64,000 nucleotides of DNA from Acidipropionibacterium timonense (GCF_900605005.1 NZ_LR027558.1:1013408-1077407); one strand, 5' to 3'; positions 39,788-48,843 are shown, counted from the first letter of the stretch. Notes: a model not told the origin generated them from the sequence alone. Numbers and translations: made by a program.

Positions 39788-40852
39788 TCAGGCGTGCGGG
39801 GTCGGCCCGCCGAACATGATCTCGTCCCAGCTGGGGATCGACGCGCGCTGCTTGCGGCGACGCTTGCGCGGCTTGGCCGGGGCCTCCTCCTCGGAATCGA
39901 CGAGGGCATCCTGGGTCGGTTCAGTGGGGGAGTCGTCGGAGGGCGTCCCGTCCTGCGCGACGGGCCCCTCCTCCGCGTCATCCCCGCTCGACGCCGGCGT
40001 GTCCTCCCGGGGACCGGGGTCGTCCTGCGCGACGGGAGTCGCCGTGTCGTTGTGCGTGACGGGAGTCGCCGTGTCGTCCTGCGCGACGGGTGTCGCGACG
40101 GGATCCTCGAGCCCCTCGTAGATGTTGACCGAATCCTCCTGGAACCCGGCGAGCATCTCGTAGAGCGCGTCCATCTGCCCCTGGCTCGTCGGGACGAAGT
40201 CGTAGACGCCGTCGGTCGCGGTCATCCCGGGAACCTCGGGCTCGGCGGGTGCGGACGTCGTCGTCGGACGGTCGGACCGCGGCTGCGGGGCGGCTGGACG
40301 TGTCGTCACGGCCCGAACGATGGCGAGCTCGTCATTGAGGTCGATGGTCGGCTCGAGATCCGGATCGGCGGAGGTCCGACGGGACTGCGGACGAGGCTTC
40401 GGGGCAGGCTGGCGGTCGTCGACGAGCCAGCGCGCCCCGGCGTCCTCCGGGCTGACGTGACGCCCGGCCATGTCGAAGCGGAAGGTGGCCTCGTGGTCGT
40501 CCGAGTCGGCGTCACCGGCGGGCCCCTGCGGGCCGCTCCACGTCGCGCACACCTGCCAGCTGCGGTCCTCGAGACGCCGACTGCGCCACCTCAGGGACTC
40601 CTCATCGAGTCCGTGGGCCTGGCAGACGCGCGAGACGAGGGTCGCCAGGGAACGCCTGGACGAGGGGTCCGCCTGGCGACGCACGGTGCTGGCCCTGGCC
40701 ACCTCGACGACATGCTCCAACTCGGCGAGCACCGGGACGGCGAAGGGCTCCACCTGGTCGACGGGCACGCCGGCCTCCGTGGCAACGTCCTCGACCGGGA
40801 CGCCGGCCCGGATCCGCGCCTGGATCTCACGCGGGCTGAGTGCGCTGTCCAT
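39788..40852 (-). CDS. sepH: Cell-division protein SepH
   Basis: Actinobacterial FtsZ-binding protein. The N-terminal DUF3071 domain contains LSPREIQARIRAGVPVEDVA and a helix-turn-helix-like segment; the far C-terminus has the conserved RASIPSWDEIMFG. The linker between (about residues 175-330) is acidic, Pro/Thr-rich and disordered, and includes three nine-residue DNA-encoded repeats with the core ATPV. In Streptomyces SepH promotes FtsZ filament assembly. Length is 354 residues from ATG 40852, which follows GGAGAGGTGG; a longer upstream frame is rejected. It is divergent from the DUF4193 gene. Confidence 0.9.
   Translation of the reverse strand: MDSALSPREIQARIRAGVPVEDVATEAGVPVDQVEPFAVPVLAELEHVVEVARASTVRRQADPSSRRSLATLVSRVCQAHGLDEESLRWRSRRLEDRSWQVCATWSGPQGPAGDADSDDHEATFRFDMAGRHVSPEDAGARWLVDDRQPAPKPRPQSRRTSADPDLEPTIDLNDELAIVRAVTTRPAAPQPRSDRPTTTSAPAEPEVPGMTATDGVYDFVPTSQGQMDALYEMLAGFQEDSVNIYEGLEDPVATPVAQDDTATPVTHNDTATPVAQDDPGPREDTPASSGDDAEEGPVAQDGTPSDDSPTEPTQDALVDSEEEAPAKPRKRRRKQRASIPSWDEIMFGGPTPHA
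40019..40099. repeat. Three tandem 27-bp repeats inside sepH
   Basis: Copies at 40019-40045, 40046-40072 and 40073-40099 of a unit beginning GTCGTCCTGCGCGACGGG. The second copy differs at a few bases and the third near its end. In-frame, they encode nine-residue repeats in the disordered SepH linker. Confidence 0.85.
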
Positions 40853-40979
40853 CGTCCACCTCTCCCTCCCGGAGCAGGGTACCCGGGGCCACCAATCTAG
40901 CGGTACCGGGCGCGTGCCTTCGCGACTTGACAGCCGTGATACACATGGGGCCGAACATCGACCGGTACGGAAGGCAACC

Positions 40980-41276
40980 ATGGCGACTGATTACGACGCC
41001 CCGCGCAAGTCGGACGAGGACGTCACCGAGGACTCCCTCGAGGAGCTCAAGAACCATCGCAACGAGCAGAACTCGGGCAAGGTCGACGAGGACGAGGTCG
41101 AGGCGGCCGAGGCCTTCGAGCTGCCTGGTGCCGACCTGTCGCACGAGGAACTGACGGTGCGGGTCCTGCCTCGTCAGTCCGGCGAGTTCACCTGCGCCTC
41201 GTGCTTCCTCGTCAAGGGACGCTCCCAACTGGCCGAGGAGAGGGACGGCAAGTTCTACTGCGTCGACTGCGTCTGA
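40980..41276 (+). CDS. DUF4193 family protein (zinc-ribbon type)
   Basis: A 98-residue acidic protein, starting MATDYDAPRKSDEDVTEDSL. Two CxxC pairs near the C-terminus (CASC, CVDC) form a probable zinc site. It is nearly universal in Actinobacteria (Rv2699c-like) and of unknown function. The ATG at 40980 is 5 bp after GGAAGG. TTGACA at 40927-40932 is a possible -35, but I see no convincing -10. It ends in a strong hairpin shared with the convergent DUF4235 gene. Confidence 0.88.
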   Translation: MATDYDAPRKSDEDVTEDSLEELKNHRNEQNSGKVDEDEVEAAEAFELPGADLSHEELTVRVLPRQSGEFTCASCFLVKGRSQLAEERDGKFYCVDCV

Positions 41277-41305
41277 GACCGGGTCCTGCCAACTCGACGT
41301 CGAAG

Positions 41306-41337
41306 GGAGCCGTCCATGGTCGACCATGGACGGCTCC
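41306..41337. terminator. Strong bidirectional terminator hairpin
   Basis: A perfect 14-bp stem (GGAGCCGTCCATGG with its complement) and a TCGA loop, between the convergent DUF4193 and DUF4235 genes. It lacks a long T-run but is the most stable simple hairpin I found. Confidence 0.85.
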
Positions 41338-41377
41338 TGTGCTGTCGTCCGGGAGCCGGGCGGGCGGTCGGGCCGGA

Positions 41378-41674
41378 TCAGTCGTCGGCGAGGGCGACCC
41401 TGAGTCCGGTGATGGGGTTGACCGAGCTGTACTTCATCCAGTGTCGGTTCGCCATCCGGTTGACGAGCAACTGCGACCCGGCGATCCCGATCCCACTGGC
41501 GAGGGCCCAGCTCACCGCCTTGACGGTCGAGACCTCGGGATCGTCCGGACGCGGCGGCTCGTCGTCGCCGGTGACGTACCGCCAGGCCCCCTCGACGGCC
41601 TTCTGGGCGACGAGGGTGGTGACCGCGCCGAGCACGCCGGCGTACACCTTCCACAGGATCTTCTCCGGAATCAT
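41378..41674 (-). CDS. DUF4235 family membrane protein
   Basis: A 98-residue protein with two hydrophobic helices (about residues 7-25, KVYAGVLGAVTTLVAQ, and 52-68, VSWALASGIGIAGSQLLV), joined by an acidic loop with PPRPDDPE. This is the DUF4235 pattern of actinobacteria. Function unknown. Divergent from the DUF3093 gene, with 71 bp between. Confidence 0.82.
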   Translation of the reverse strand: MIPEKILWKVYAGVLGAVTTLVAQKAVEGAWRYVTGDDEPPRPDDPEVSTVKAVSWALASGIGIAGSQLLVNRMANRHWMKYSSVNPITGLRVALADD

Positions 41675-41745
41675 GGCGCCAGTCTAGGGGTCGACGGGGT
41701 GCTCGGGGGAGGACTCCGTCGGCCGGCATCGGCTAGGTTGTGGGC

Positions 41746-42201
41746 GTGGAGTACCGGGAACGACTCGTCGTGCCACTGTGGTGGTGGCCGCTCGTGGGGT
41801 TCTTCGCCCTCTCCTTCGCCATCGCGCTCTTCGTCTACCTCCCGGTGGTCGTCGGCTCGACCGTCGCCATCGGTGTCCTCCTCTTCACCGCCGCCGCCCT
41901 CGTCGCCATGGGATCGGTACGGATCGGTGTCGACGAGCAGGCGCTCACCGCCGGCCACAGCCGGATCGAGTGGGCGTGGATCGACCGGGTGCGTGGCTGT
42001 GACGCCGAGACGATGCGGACCATCCTCCACTCCAGTCACCAGGTGGGCTCGTTCCTCGTCACCCGTCCGTGGATCTCGAGCGGTGTCGTCGTCCGCCTGG
42101 CCGACCCGGCCGACCCGCACCCGGCGTGGATCCTCTCCTCGCGCCACCCCGACGAGCTGGCCGCCGCCATCGCCCGTCATCTCGACCAGGAGCGCCCATG
42201 A
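41746..42201 (+). CDS. DUF3093 family membrane protein
   Basis: A 151-residue protein with two transmembrane helices near the N-terminus (about residues 12-30 and 33-54) and a soluble C-terminal domain with [16 protein letters not shown] and [11 protein letters not shown]. It matches DUF3093 (Rv2698-like), always near dut. Start: GTG 41746 lies 6 bp after the -10 TAGGTT (41734-41739), so a leaderless mRNA; a GTG at 41740 would abut the -10 and is rejected. The stop overlaps the dut ATG (ATGA). Confidence 0.82.
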   Translation: MEYRERLVVPLWWWPLVGFFALSFAIALFVYLPVVVGSTVAIGVLLFTAAALVAMGSVRIGVDEQALTAGHSRIEWAWIDRVRGCDAETMRTILHSSHQVGSFLVTRPWISSGVVVRLADPADPHPAWILSSRHPDELAAAIARHLDQERP

Positions 42202-42656
42202 GCCTCGACATCCCCGTCGTCCTCGAGGACGACGCCCCGGCCCCGCGCTACGCCCTGCCCGGGGACGCCGGCGCCGATCTCACCACCCGCGTCGACGTCG
42301 ATCTCGCTCCGGGTGAGCGTCGGCTCGTCCCCACCGGGGTGCGGATCGCGCTCCCTGAGGGGTACGTCGGTCTGGTCAACCCCCGCTCGGGCCTGGCCGC
42401 CCGGCTCGGTCTGTCCATCGTCAACGCCCCCGGGACGATCGATTCCGGCTATCGCGGCGAGATCAAGGTGGCCCTCGTCAACACCGACCCGACGACGCCC
42501 ATCCACCTCACCGCCGGCGACCGGATCGCCCAGCTCGTCGTCGTCCCCGTCGTCCGCGCCACCTTCGTGACCGTCGACCACCTCGACGACACCGAGCGTG
42601 GCCAGGGGGGTCACGGGTCCACCGGTGTCGGCGGGGACGACCGCCGGGCCCACTAG
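42198..42656 (+). CDS. dut: dUTP diphosphatase
   Basis: Hydrolyses dUTP to dUMP, keeping uracil out of DNA and feeding dTMP synthesis. The trimeric dUTPase motifs are in order: PGDAGADL (1), [11 protein letters not shown] (2), [15 protein letters not shown] (3), [10 protein letters not shown] (4) and the P-loop-like GQGGHGSTG (5). Length is 152 residues. Coupled to the upstream DUF3093 gene by 4-bp overlap. Thymidine kinase and NrdJ elsewhere in the window act in the same nucleotide pool. Confidence 0.95.
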   Translation: MSLDIPVVLEDDAPAPRYALPGDAGADLTTRVDVDLAPGERRLVPTGVRIALPEGYVGLVNPRSGLAARLGLSIVNAPGTIDSGYRGEIKVALVNTDPTTPIHLTAGDRIAQLVVVPVVRATFVTVDHLDDTERGQGGHGSTGVGGDDRRAH

Positions 42657-42690
42657 ACTGCCTCACGTTGCCGTAGGAAGGATCGCAGCC

Positions 42691-43446
42691 GTGTTCGGTC
42701 GCAAGAAGAAGAACGACGTGGTCGACGAGGACCCGACGCCCGCCGACAGCACCGCTGTGGACGAGCACGAGGACACCACCGACGAGCCCGACGCGGCCGT
42801 CGACGAGCTTGACGAGGAGGCCGAGGAGGAGGCCGAGGAGGACGTCGTCGACGAGCTCTACCGCTCCAACATCGAGCGGCCCGACGGTCCCTTCGACCTG
42901 TCCGAGGTCGATCTCGACGCCGACGAGATCGAGCGGATGGACTTCGGATCGCTCATCCTCACCCCCTTCCCGAACATGCAGATGCAGATCCAGGTCGATC
43001 AGGAGTCCGGGGCGATCCAGTCGCTGCTCGTCATCCAGGGCAACTCCGCCCTCGAGGTCGCGCTCTTCGCCGCCCCCTCGCGTCAGCTCATGGTCGACGA
43101 GGTGCACCACGACATGATCGAGGGCACCACCTCCGAGGGGGGCGAGGCGAACGTCGGCCCCGGGCCGCTCGGCGCCGAACTGCGTCGTCTCGTACCCGTC
43201 AAGGGGCCGGACGGTCAGGACGGCTACCACGTCTCACGCACCTGGCTGGCCCAGGGGCCGCGCTGGCTGCTGCGCGGCGTCCTCATGGGCGAGTCGGCCC
43301 TCGGTGAGGACCTCGACCCCACCGGTCAGCTGCTCATGGAGTTCTTCTGCAACCTCGTCGTCCGCCGCGACGACTCCCCACGCGTGCCCGGCGACCTCAT
43401 CGCGCTGCAGGTGCCGGCCGAGCTGCGGGCCGAGGAGTCGGAATGA
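42691..43446 (+). CDS. DUF3710 family protein
   Basis: A 251-residue actinobacterial protein. A Lys-rich start (FGRKKKNDVVDED) is followed by a very acidic stretch to about residue 50, then the conserved DUF3710 domain (FGSLILTPFPNMQMQIQVDQ; WLLRGVLMGESAL). Function is unknown; the place beside dut and an OB-fold gene is conserved in mycobacteria (Rv2696c-like). The GTG at 42691 follows GGAAGGA. TAGACT at 42654-42659, inside the dut 3' end, may be its own promoter. Overlaps the next gene as ATGA. Confidence 0.82.
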   Translation: MFGRKKKNDVVDEDPTPADSTAVDEHEDTTDEPDAAVDELDEEAEEEAEEDVVDELYRSNIERPDGPFDLSEVDLDADEIERMDFGSLILTPFPNMQMQIQVDQESGAIQSLLVIQGNSALEVALFAAPSRQLMVDEVHHDMIEGTTSEGGEANVGPGPLGAELRRLVPVKGPDGQDGYHVSRTWLAQGPRWLLRGVLMGESALGEDLDPTGQLLMEFFCNLVVRRDDSPRVPGDLIALQVPAELRAEESE

Positions 43447-43817
43447 GTCGGGAGCGCCCGGGGGTCCTGCGGCGTGTGCTGCACCGGGCGGTGGCCTCCG
43501 ACGAGGCTCTCGAGGACGACGACCTGCGCCAGGGATCCCTCGACGCGGGCGCCACGACGATCGCCGACGCCACCTTGCGCACCCGCGTCCACCTGCGGGG
43601 CAGGGTCGACGTCCTCACCCTCAACCCACGCGGCAGCAACCGGTGGCTCGAGGCCGAACTGCGCGACGGGACGGGCGCCGTCACCTTGGTGTGGATGGGA
43701 CGCCGGCAGATCAGGGGCATCCGGGCTGGCCGGATGCTCGCCGTCGACGGCCTGGTGTGCCTCGACGAGGGGCGTCGGGTCATCTACAACCCGAAGTACC
43801 AGCTGCTGCCGCAGTGA
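43443..43817 (+). CDS. OB-fold nucleic-acid-binding protein
   Basis: A 124-residue protein. After a helical start it has one OB-fold (VHLRGRVDVLTLNPRGSNRW, then LVWMGRRQIRGIRAGRMLAV and YNPKYQLL), as in Rv2694c. Possibly binds DNA or RNA. Translationally coupled to the DUF3710 gene. In M. tuberculosis a DUF3159 membrane protein gene (Rv2693c) follows; here it is absent and the convergent trkA gene comes next. Confidence 0.82.
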   Translation: MSRERPGVLRRVLHRAVASDEALEDDDLRQGSLDAGATTIADATLRTRVHLRGRVDVLTLNPRGSNRWLEAELRDGTGAVTLVWMGRRQIRGIRAGRMLAVDGLVCLDEGRRVIYNPKYQLLPQ

Positions 43818-43865
43818 CCGGCGCCCCCGGTGCGCTCCGTCGGGACGTGCACTCGTCCGGGGCGA

Positions 43866-44525
43866 TCAGCGTGGGGCGAGCACCTCGACGAGGTCGGACT
43901 CGTAGTCCGGCGAGATGATGAAGAGCAACTCGTCACCGGCCTCCAGGGCGGCCTCGCGCTCGGGGGAGCGTCCCTGGCCGTCGCGGATGATGGCGGCCAG
44001 GACGGCGTCACCGGGCAACTGGATGTCGCGGATGCGGTCGCCGACCCGCGGGCTGTCGTCGGGCAGGGTGAGCTCGACGAGATTGGCCCGACCCTTCTGG
44101 AACGTGAAGAGTCGCACGAGTTCGCCGACCGTCACCGCCTCCTCGACGAGGGCCGCCATGAGCCGCGGCGTCGAGACGGCGACGTCGACCCCCCAGGCCT
44201 CGTCGAACATCCACTCGTTGCCCGGGTGATTGACCCGCGCCACCGTCCGCGGCACACCGAACTCCGTCTTGGCCAACAGGCAGTGCACGAGATTGACCTT
44301 GTCGTCGCCGGTGGCGCAGATCGACACGTCGCAGTGGTCGAGCCTGGCCTCCTCGAGGGTGTCGAGCTCACAGGCGTCGGCGCACAGCCACTCCGCCTCG
44401 GGAACGGTGTCGACCTTCATGGCGTGCGGGTTGCGGTCGATGAGGAGGATCTGGTGCCCGTGGGCGATGAGCTCGCGGGCGATGGATCGGCCGACGTTGC
44501 CGGCCCCGATGATGGCGATTCTCAC
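43866..44525 (-). CDS. trkA: TrkA-type potassium-channel regulatory protein (CeoC-like)
   Basis: A 219-residue peripheral subunit with an N-terminal RCK/Rossmann domain (IAIIGAGNVGRSIARELIAHG) and a C-terminal TrkA-C domain (VGDRIRDIQLPGDAVLAAIIRD). It binds NAD(H) or nucleotides and gates K+ uptake. The GTG start at 44525 is the first codon of the Rossmann strand and follows GGAGC. It lies 14 bp after a second TrkA-like gene, the same pair as ceoB-ceoC of mycobacteria. Confidence 0.88.
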   Translation of the reverse strand: MRIAIIGAGNVGRSIARELIAHGHQILLIDRNPHAMKVDTVPEAEWLCADACELDTLEEARLDHCDVSICATGDDKVNLVHCLLAKTEFGVPRTVARVNHPGNEWMFDEAWGVDVAVSTPRLMAALVEEAVTVGELVRLFTFQKGRANLVELTLPDDSPRVGDRIRDIQLPGDAVLAAIIRDGQGRSPEREAALEAGDELLFIISPDYESDLVEVLAPR

Positions 44526-44539
44526 GGATGCTCCTCGAT

Positions 44540-45202
44540 TCAGCGCTTGACGGGCGGGGCGGCCAGGATCGACTCGACCTCGGCGACCCGGTCCACCTCG
44601 ACGGCGGCGTAGACGATGTCGCCCTCCTGCAGCAGCGTGGTGGCGTCGGGGACCATGCCGGTGCCGAACCGCGTGAGGAAGGGCAGGGGAGTGCGCACCC
44701 GCTCCTGGATGGTCGTCACCTTCATGCCGACCCAGCCGGCATGGGTGTTGACGCGGATGAGTCTCGTCCGTCCCGACGGGTCGAGCCAGGCGGGCTCGGA
44801 GCCCTCGGGCATGAGGCTGCGCAACACCTGGTCGGCCGCCCATCGCACCGTCGCCACCGTCGGGATGCCGAGTCGCTCGTACACCTCGGCCCGACCCTGG
44901 TCGTAGATCCGGGCGACGACGTTCTCGATGCCGAACTCCTCGCGGACCACCCGGGCGGCCAGGACGTTCGAGTTGTCGCCGGAGGAGACGGCGGCGAAAC
45001 CGTCGGCCTCCCGGATGCCGGCCTTCTCGAGCACCGACCGGTCGAACCCGACGCCCTTGACCGTCGTCCCCTTGAAATCGGGACCGAGACGGCGGAAGGC
45101 GTCGACGTCGAGGTCGATGACGGCGACGCTGTGACCCCTCTTCTCCAAGGACTTGGCCAGGCTGGCACCGACTCGTCCGCAGCCCATGATGACGATGTGC
45201 AC
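44540..45202 (-). CDS. trkA: TrkA-type potassium-channel regulatory protein (CeoB-like)
   Basis: A 220-residue RCK protein: IVIMGCGRVGASLAKSLEKRG at the N-terminus, the acidic strand end VIDLDVDAFRR, and a TrkA-C domain from about residue 135. Start GTG 45202 is preferred over an ATG ten codons upstream because GGGAGGA lies directly before it. Together with its partner it would form a heteromeric gate. No TrkH-type channel is adjacent; the divergent APC permease is the likely partner. Confidence 0.86.
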   Translation of the reverse strand: MHIVIMGCGRVGASLAKSLEKRGHSVAVIDLDVDAFRRLGPDFKGTTVKGVGFDRSVLEKAGIREADGFAAVSSGDNSNVLAARVVREEFGIENVVARIYDQGRAEVYERLGIPTVATVRWAADQVLRSLMPEGSEPAWLDPSGRTRLIRVNTHAGWVGMKVTTIQERVRTPLPFLTRFGTGMVPDATTLLQEGDIVYAAVEVDRVAEVESILAAPPVKR

Positions 45203-45327
45203 GCGATCCTCCCGTGACGTGTTCGCAGCCATTCTGCCGTGATCCGCCCCCGGATGTCGCGCCGTCGTGGTCGAGGGTCCTCATCGCGAGGTGCCTCGAC
45301 GACCGGAGGGAAGTAGAGTTTGCGCCC

Positions 45328-47355
45328 GTGAAGTTGTCGCAGGCCGTCAAGCGGGTGCTCATCGGGCGCAAGCTGGAGAGCAGCGCCCTGGGCGAGACCC
45401 TGCTGCCCAAGCGGATCGCCCTGCCCGTGTTCGCCTCGGACGCCCTGTCCTCGGTGGCCTACGCCCCCGACGAGGTGCTCATCACCCTGTCACTGGCCGG
45501 GGCCGCCGGGTTCGCCTTCTCGTGGAAGATCGGGATCGCGGTCGCCTGCGTCATGCTCGTCGTCGTCATGAGCTACCGCCAGACGGTGCACGCCTACCCC
45601 TCCGGCGGCGGGGACTACGAGGTGGCCACGCACAACCTCGGGCCGAACGCCGGTCTCGTCGTCGCCAGTGCCCTCCTCGTCGACTACGTCCTCACCGTTG
45701 CCGTGTCGGTGTCCTCGGGAGTCCAGAACGCCGAGGCGATGATCCCGGCCCTGGCCGGGCACGAGGGGATCACGGCGGCCGTCATCATCCTCATCCTCAC
45801 CGGGCTCAATCTGCGGGGCGTCCGCGAGTCCGGGACCCTCTTCGCCATCCCCACCTATGCCTTCATGGTGTCGGTGGGGTGCATGGTCATCTGGGGTCTG
45901 ACAAGGATCCTCATCCTGGGCGACGACCTTCGGGCGGCGACCGCCGACTACAGCGTCGTCGGCAACCCCAAGTACACCGGTCTCGTCGGGTTCGCGATGG
46001 TCGCCCTGCTCGCGCGGACCTTCTCCTCCGGCTGCGCTGCCCTCACCGGGGTCGAGGCCATCTCGAACGGCGTCCCCTCGTTCAAGGAGCCGAAGTCGCG
46101 CAATGCCGCCGCCACGCTGGCGCTCCTCGGCGGGATCGCGGTGTCGATGCTGCTGGGCATCATCGTCCTGTCCCGACTGACCGGGGTGCAGATGGCGGAC
46201 GTGCCCGGCGGCTCGCACATGGTCGACACCGCCGGACACCTCGTCACCTCGCAGACGACCGTCGTCGGGCAGCTGGCTCGGGCGGTCTTCTACGACACCT
46301 TCCGCCCGGGCTTCTACATCATGATCATCTGCACGATGATCATCCTCTTCCTCGCCGCCAACACCGCCTTCAACGGTTTCCCGGTGCTCGGCTCGATCCT
46401 CGCCCGGGACGGCTACCTGCCTCGTCAGCTGCACACCCGCGGTGACCGTCTGGCCTATTCCAACGGCATCGTCACGCTGGCCTTCGGGGCCATCATCCTC
46501 GTCCTGGCGTTCAACGCCTCGGTGACCTCGCTCATCCAGCTCTACGTCGTCGGCGTCTTCATCTCGTTCACGGTGAGTCAGACCGGCATGCTGCGGCACT
46601 GGACCCGACGGCTGCGCACCGAGGTCAACGCGCCGAGCTCCGAGCGTCGGGTGTGGCGTCACTCGAGGATCATCAACGGCGTCGGGCTCGTCATGACCGG
46701 ACTGGTGCTCATCGTCATCCTCGTCTCGAAGTTCATCCACGGGGCCTACCTGGCCCTCATCGCCATGGTGCTCGTCTACGCGCTCATGAGGGCCATCAAG
46801 CATCACTACGAGACGGTGAGCCGGGAGGTGGCCCTCAACGACTCCTCCGACCGTGCCCTGCCGTCGCGGGTGCACGCGGTCGTCATGGTGTCCGACCTCA
46901 ACAAGCCGACGATGCGTGCCCTCCAGTTCGCCAAGGCGACGGTGCCGACGTTCCTCGAGGCCGACGTCGTCGACGTCGACCCCGACGTCACCGACCGGCT
47001 CCTCGCCGCCTGGGACGAGGAGGACATCGACGTCCCGCTCAAGGTCATCGCCTCCCCCTACCGGGAGGTCACCAACCCCTTCATCGAGCACATCCGGCGC
47101 ATCCGCAGCGAGAACCCGCGCGACATGGTCGAGGTGTTCATCCCGGAGTACGTCGTCGGGCACTGGTGGGAGCAGGTCCTGCACAACCAGACCGCCCTCA
47201 TCATCCGCACCCGCCTGCACTTCATGCCCGGCGTGCTCATCTCCTCGGTGCCCTACCAGTTGCGCAGCTCCGAGATCATCGAGGACCGCTGGCGCCGCGA
47301 CGATCCACGATCCTGGCGGGACGCCGCGCGGTTCATCGCGCCACCCAAGAACTGA
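45328..47355 (+). CDS. APC-superfamily permease, possible KimA-type K+ transporter
   Basis: A 675-residue membrane protein with about 12 transmembrane helices in the first 480 residues and a soluble C-terminal domain of about 170 residues (VHAVVMVSDLNKPTMRALQFAK). Helix 1 region ALPVFASDALSSVAYAPDEVL and QTVHAYPSGGGDYEVA are typical of the KimA/YdaO-like branch, whose B. subtilis member is a c-di-AMP-controlled K+ importer. Divergence from two TrkA regulators supports K+ rather than amino acids as substrate, but this is inference. GTG 45328 follows TAGAGT (45314-45319) by 8 bp. Rv2690c-like. Confidence 0.75.
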   Translation: MKLSQAVKRVLIGRKLESSALGETLLPKRIALPVFASDALSSVAYAPDEVLITLSLAGAAGFAFSWKIGIAVACVMLVVVMSYRQTVHAYPSGGGDYEVATHNLGPNAGLVVASALLVDYVLTVAVSVSSGVQNAEAMIPALAGHEGITAAVIILILTGLNLRGVRESGTLFAIPTYAFMVSVGCMVIWGLTRILILGDDLRAATADYSVVGNPKYTGLVGFAMVALLARTFSSGCAALTGVEAISNGVPSFKEPKSRNAAATLALLGGIAVSMLLGIIVLSRLTGVQMADVPGGSHMVDTAGHLVTSQTTVVGQLARAVFYDTFRPGFYIMIICTMIILFLAANTAFNGFPVLGSILARDGYLPRQLHTRGDRLAYSNGIVTLAFGAIILVLAFNASVTSLIQLYVVGVFISFTVSQTGMLRHWTRRLRTEVNAPSSERRVWRHSRIINGVGLVMTGLVLIVILVSKFIHGAYLALIAMVLVYALMRAIKHHYETVSREVALNDSSDRALPSRVHAVVMVSDLNKPTMRALQFAKATVPTFLEADVVDVDPDVTDRLLAAWDEEDIDVPLKVIASPYREVTNPFIEHIRRIRSENPRDMVEVFIPEYVVGHWWEQVLHNQTALIIRTRLHFMPGVLISSVPYQLRSSEIIEDRWRRDDPRSWRDAARFIAPPKN

Positions 47356-47369
47356 CCCGGTCACCGCGC

Positions 47370-48563
47370 GTGACCACCGAGACCGACGAACCGAGACGAA
47401 CGATGCCTGTGACCTTCACGACGACCCTGGGGCCGATCGCGTACGGGGGGTACTGCGTCGCCCGGCCCGGCGGACGGGTCGTCTTCGTCCGGGGCGGCCT
47501 GCCCGACGAGACGGTCCAGGTCGAGGTCACCGACGACACCCACGACTCCCACTGGTTCGGCCGGGTCATCGAGGTCATCGAGCCGAGCGAGCACCGGGTC
47601 GAGCCCCCCTGCCCCGTCGCCGGACGATGCGGCGGGTGCGACTTCCAGCACGTCGAGGTGTCCTTCCAGCGCGAGCTCAAGCGTCGGGTCGTCGCCGAGC
47701 AACTCGACCGGATCGCCGGGATCAGCTGGGACGGCGAGGTCGAGGAGGTGCCCGGCAGCCCCGATGCCCTGGGGTGGCGCACCCGGATGCAGTACCGGGT
47801 CGTCGACGGGACCCCCGCCCTGCGAGCCCACCGGTCCCATGACCTCGTCGTCGTCCCGACCGGGGGATGCCCGCTGGCGCATCCGGCCGGCCGGGCTGCT
47901 GCCGAGGCGGCCAGCCGGGGCGCCGAGGAGGCGGTGCTCGTCACGGTGGCCTCCGCCGCGACGGACGAACCCGAGGTGAGTGTCGTCGCCGACGGCCGAC
48001 TCGTCGCCGGGACGACGCCCGTCACCGAGTCGGTGGGGGACCGCCGGTGGAAGGTCGGGGTCGACGGGTTCTGGCAGGTGCACCCGGCCGCCGCCGACAC
48101 CCTCGGTCGTGCCGTGCTCGAGGGATTGGAGCCCCGGCCCGGCGAGTACGCCCTCGACCTCTACTGCGGGGTCGGGCTCTTCGCCGGGCTCATCGCCGAC
48201 TCCGGTGCCCGGGTCCAAGGGGTCGAGATCTCGCGGCGGGCGGTGGCCCTGGCCCGGCGCAACGTTCCGGGCGCACGGTTCATGGCGGCCAGGGTCGACC
48301 GGGCGCTGACGAGGCTTCCTCGTCGGGCCAACCTCGTCGTCCTCGACCCGCCCCGCAAGGGCGCCGGACGCAAGGTCGTCGAGGCGGTGGTGGAACGGTC
48401 CCCGCGCGCCATCGCCCACGTCGCCTGCGACCCGGCGTCCCTGGCCCGCGACCTGGCCCTCTTCGCTGCCTCCGGATACGAGGCGACATCGATCCGCGCC
48501 TTCGACCTCTTCCCGATGACCCACCACATCGAGGCGGTCGCCCTCCTCGAGAGGACGGTCTGA
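47370..48563 (+). CDS. TRAM-domain class I SAM RNA methyltransferase (TrmA/RumA family)
   Basis: A 397-residue uracil-5-methyltransferase-type enzyme. The TRAM domain (LGPIAYGGYCVARPGGRVVF) is followed by an Fe-S motif CPVAGRCGGC plus a later GGCPLAH cysteine. The SAM site is ALDLYCGVGLFAGLIADSG, the family DPPRKGAG, and the catalytic cysteine in HVACDPASLARDL. The target (23S rRNA or tRNA uridine) cannot be fixed. The start is uncertain: GTG 47370 (used; MTTETDEPRR) or ATG 47403. Follows the permease gene after 14 bp, matching Rv2689c-Rv2690c. Confidence 0.85.
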   Translation: MTTETDEPRRTMPVTFTTTLGPIAYGGYCVARPGGRVVFVRGGLPDETVQVEVTDDTHDSHWFGRVIEVIEPSEHRVEPPCPVAGRCGGCDFQHVEVSFQRELKRRVVAEQLDRIAGISWDGEVEEVPGSPDALGWRTRMQYRVVDGTPALRAHRSHDLVVVPTGGCPLAHPAGRAAAEAASRGAEEAVLVTVASAATDEPEVSVVADGRLVAGTTPVTESVGDRRWKVGVDGFWQVHPAAADTLGRAVLEGLEPRPGEYALDLYCGVGLFAGLIADSGARVQGVEISRRAVALARRNVPGARFMAARVDRALTRLPRRANLVVLDPPRKGAGRKVVEAVVERSPRAIAHVACDPASLARDLALFAASGYEATSIRAFDLFPMTHHIEAVALLERTV

Positions 48564-48568
48564 CAGTC

Positions 48569-48781
48569 GTGGGGCGGCCCCAACCCCAGTGCCCGCTGCG
48601 TCCGGGGGAGCCGTGCACCCTGTGCCAGCTCTTCGTCACCGGTCCCCAGGACTGCGGGTTGGTCTACCTCGTCATGGGCGATGACGACCTGCGTGACGAG
48701 CTCGTGCGCAAGCGGGCCGAGGCCCGGGCCCGGCAGGACGACGAGCTGGGACCGGACCCCCGCGCGGAGGGCCTGGACTGA
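48569..48781 (+). CDS. Small cysteine-containing actinobacterial protein (DUF6767-like)
   Basis: A 70-residue protein beginning at GTG 48569, 5 bp past the methyltransferase stop. CPLRPGEPCTLCQLFVTGPQ, then DCGLVYLVMGDDDLRDEL, is a conserved actinobacterial pattern with four cysteines, possibly a metal site. The tail is charged and helical. Function unknown. Probably the last gene of the permease-methyltransferase transcript. Confidence 0.65.
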   Translation: MGRPQPQCPLRPGEPCTLCQLFVTGPQDCGLVYLVMGDDDLRDELVRKRAEARARQDDELGPDPRAEGLD

Positions 48782-48843
48782 CGCCCGGCCGCCGATCGGC
48801 CCGACTCCGGGACCTTGGCGAGGCTCGCGTCGATGGTCGTCCG

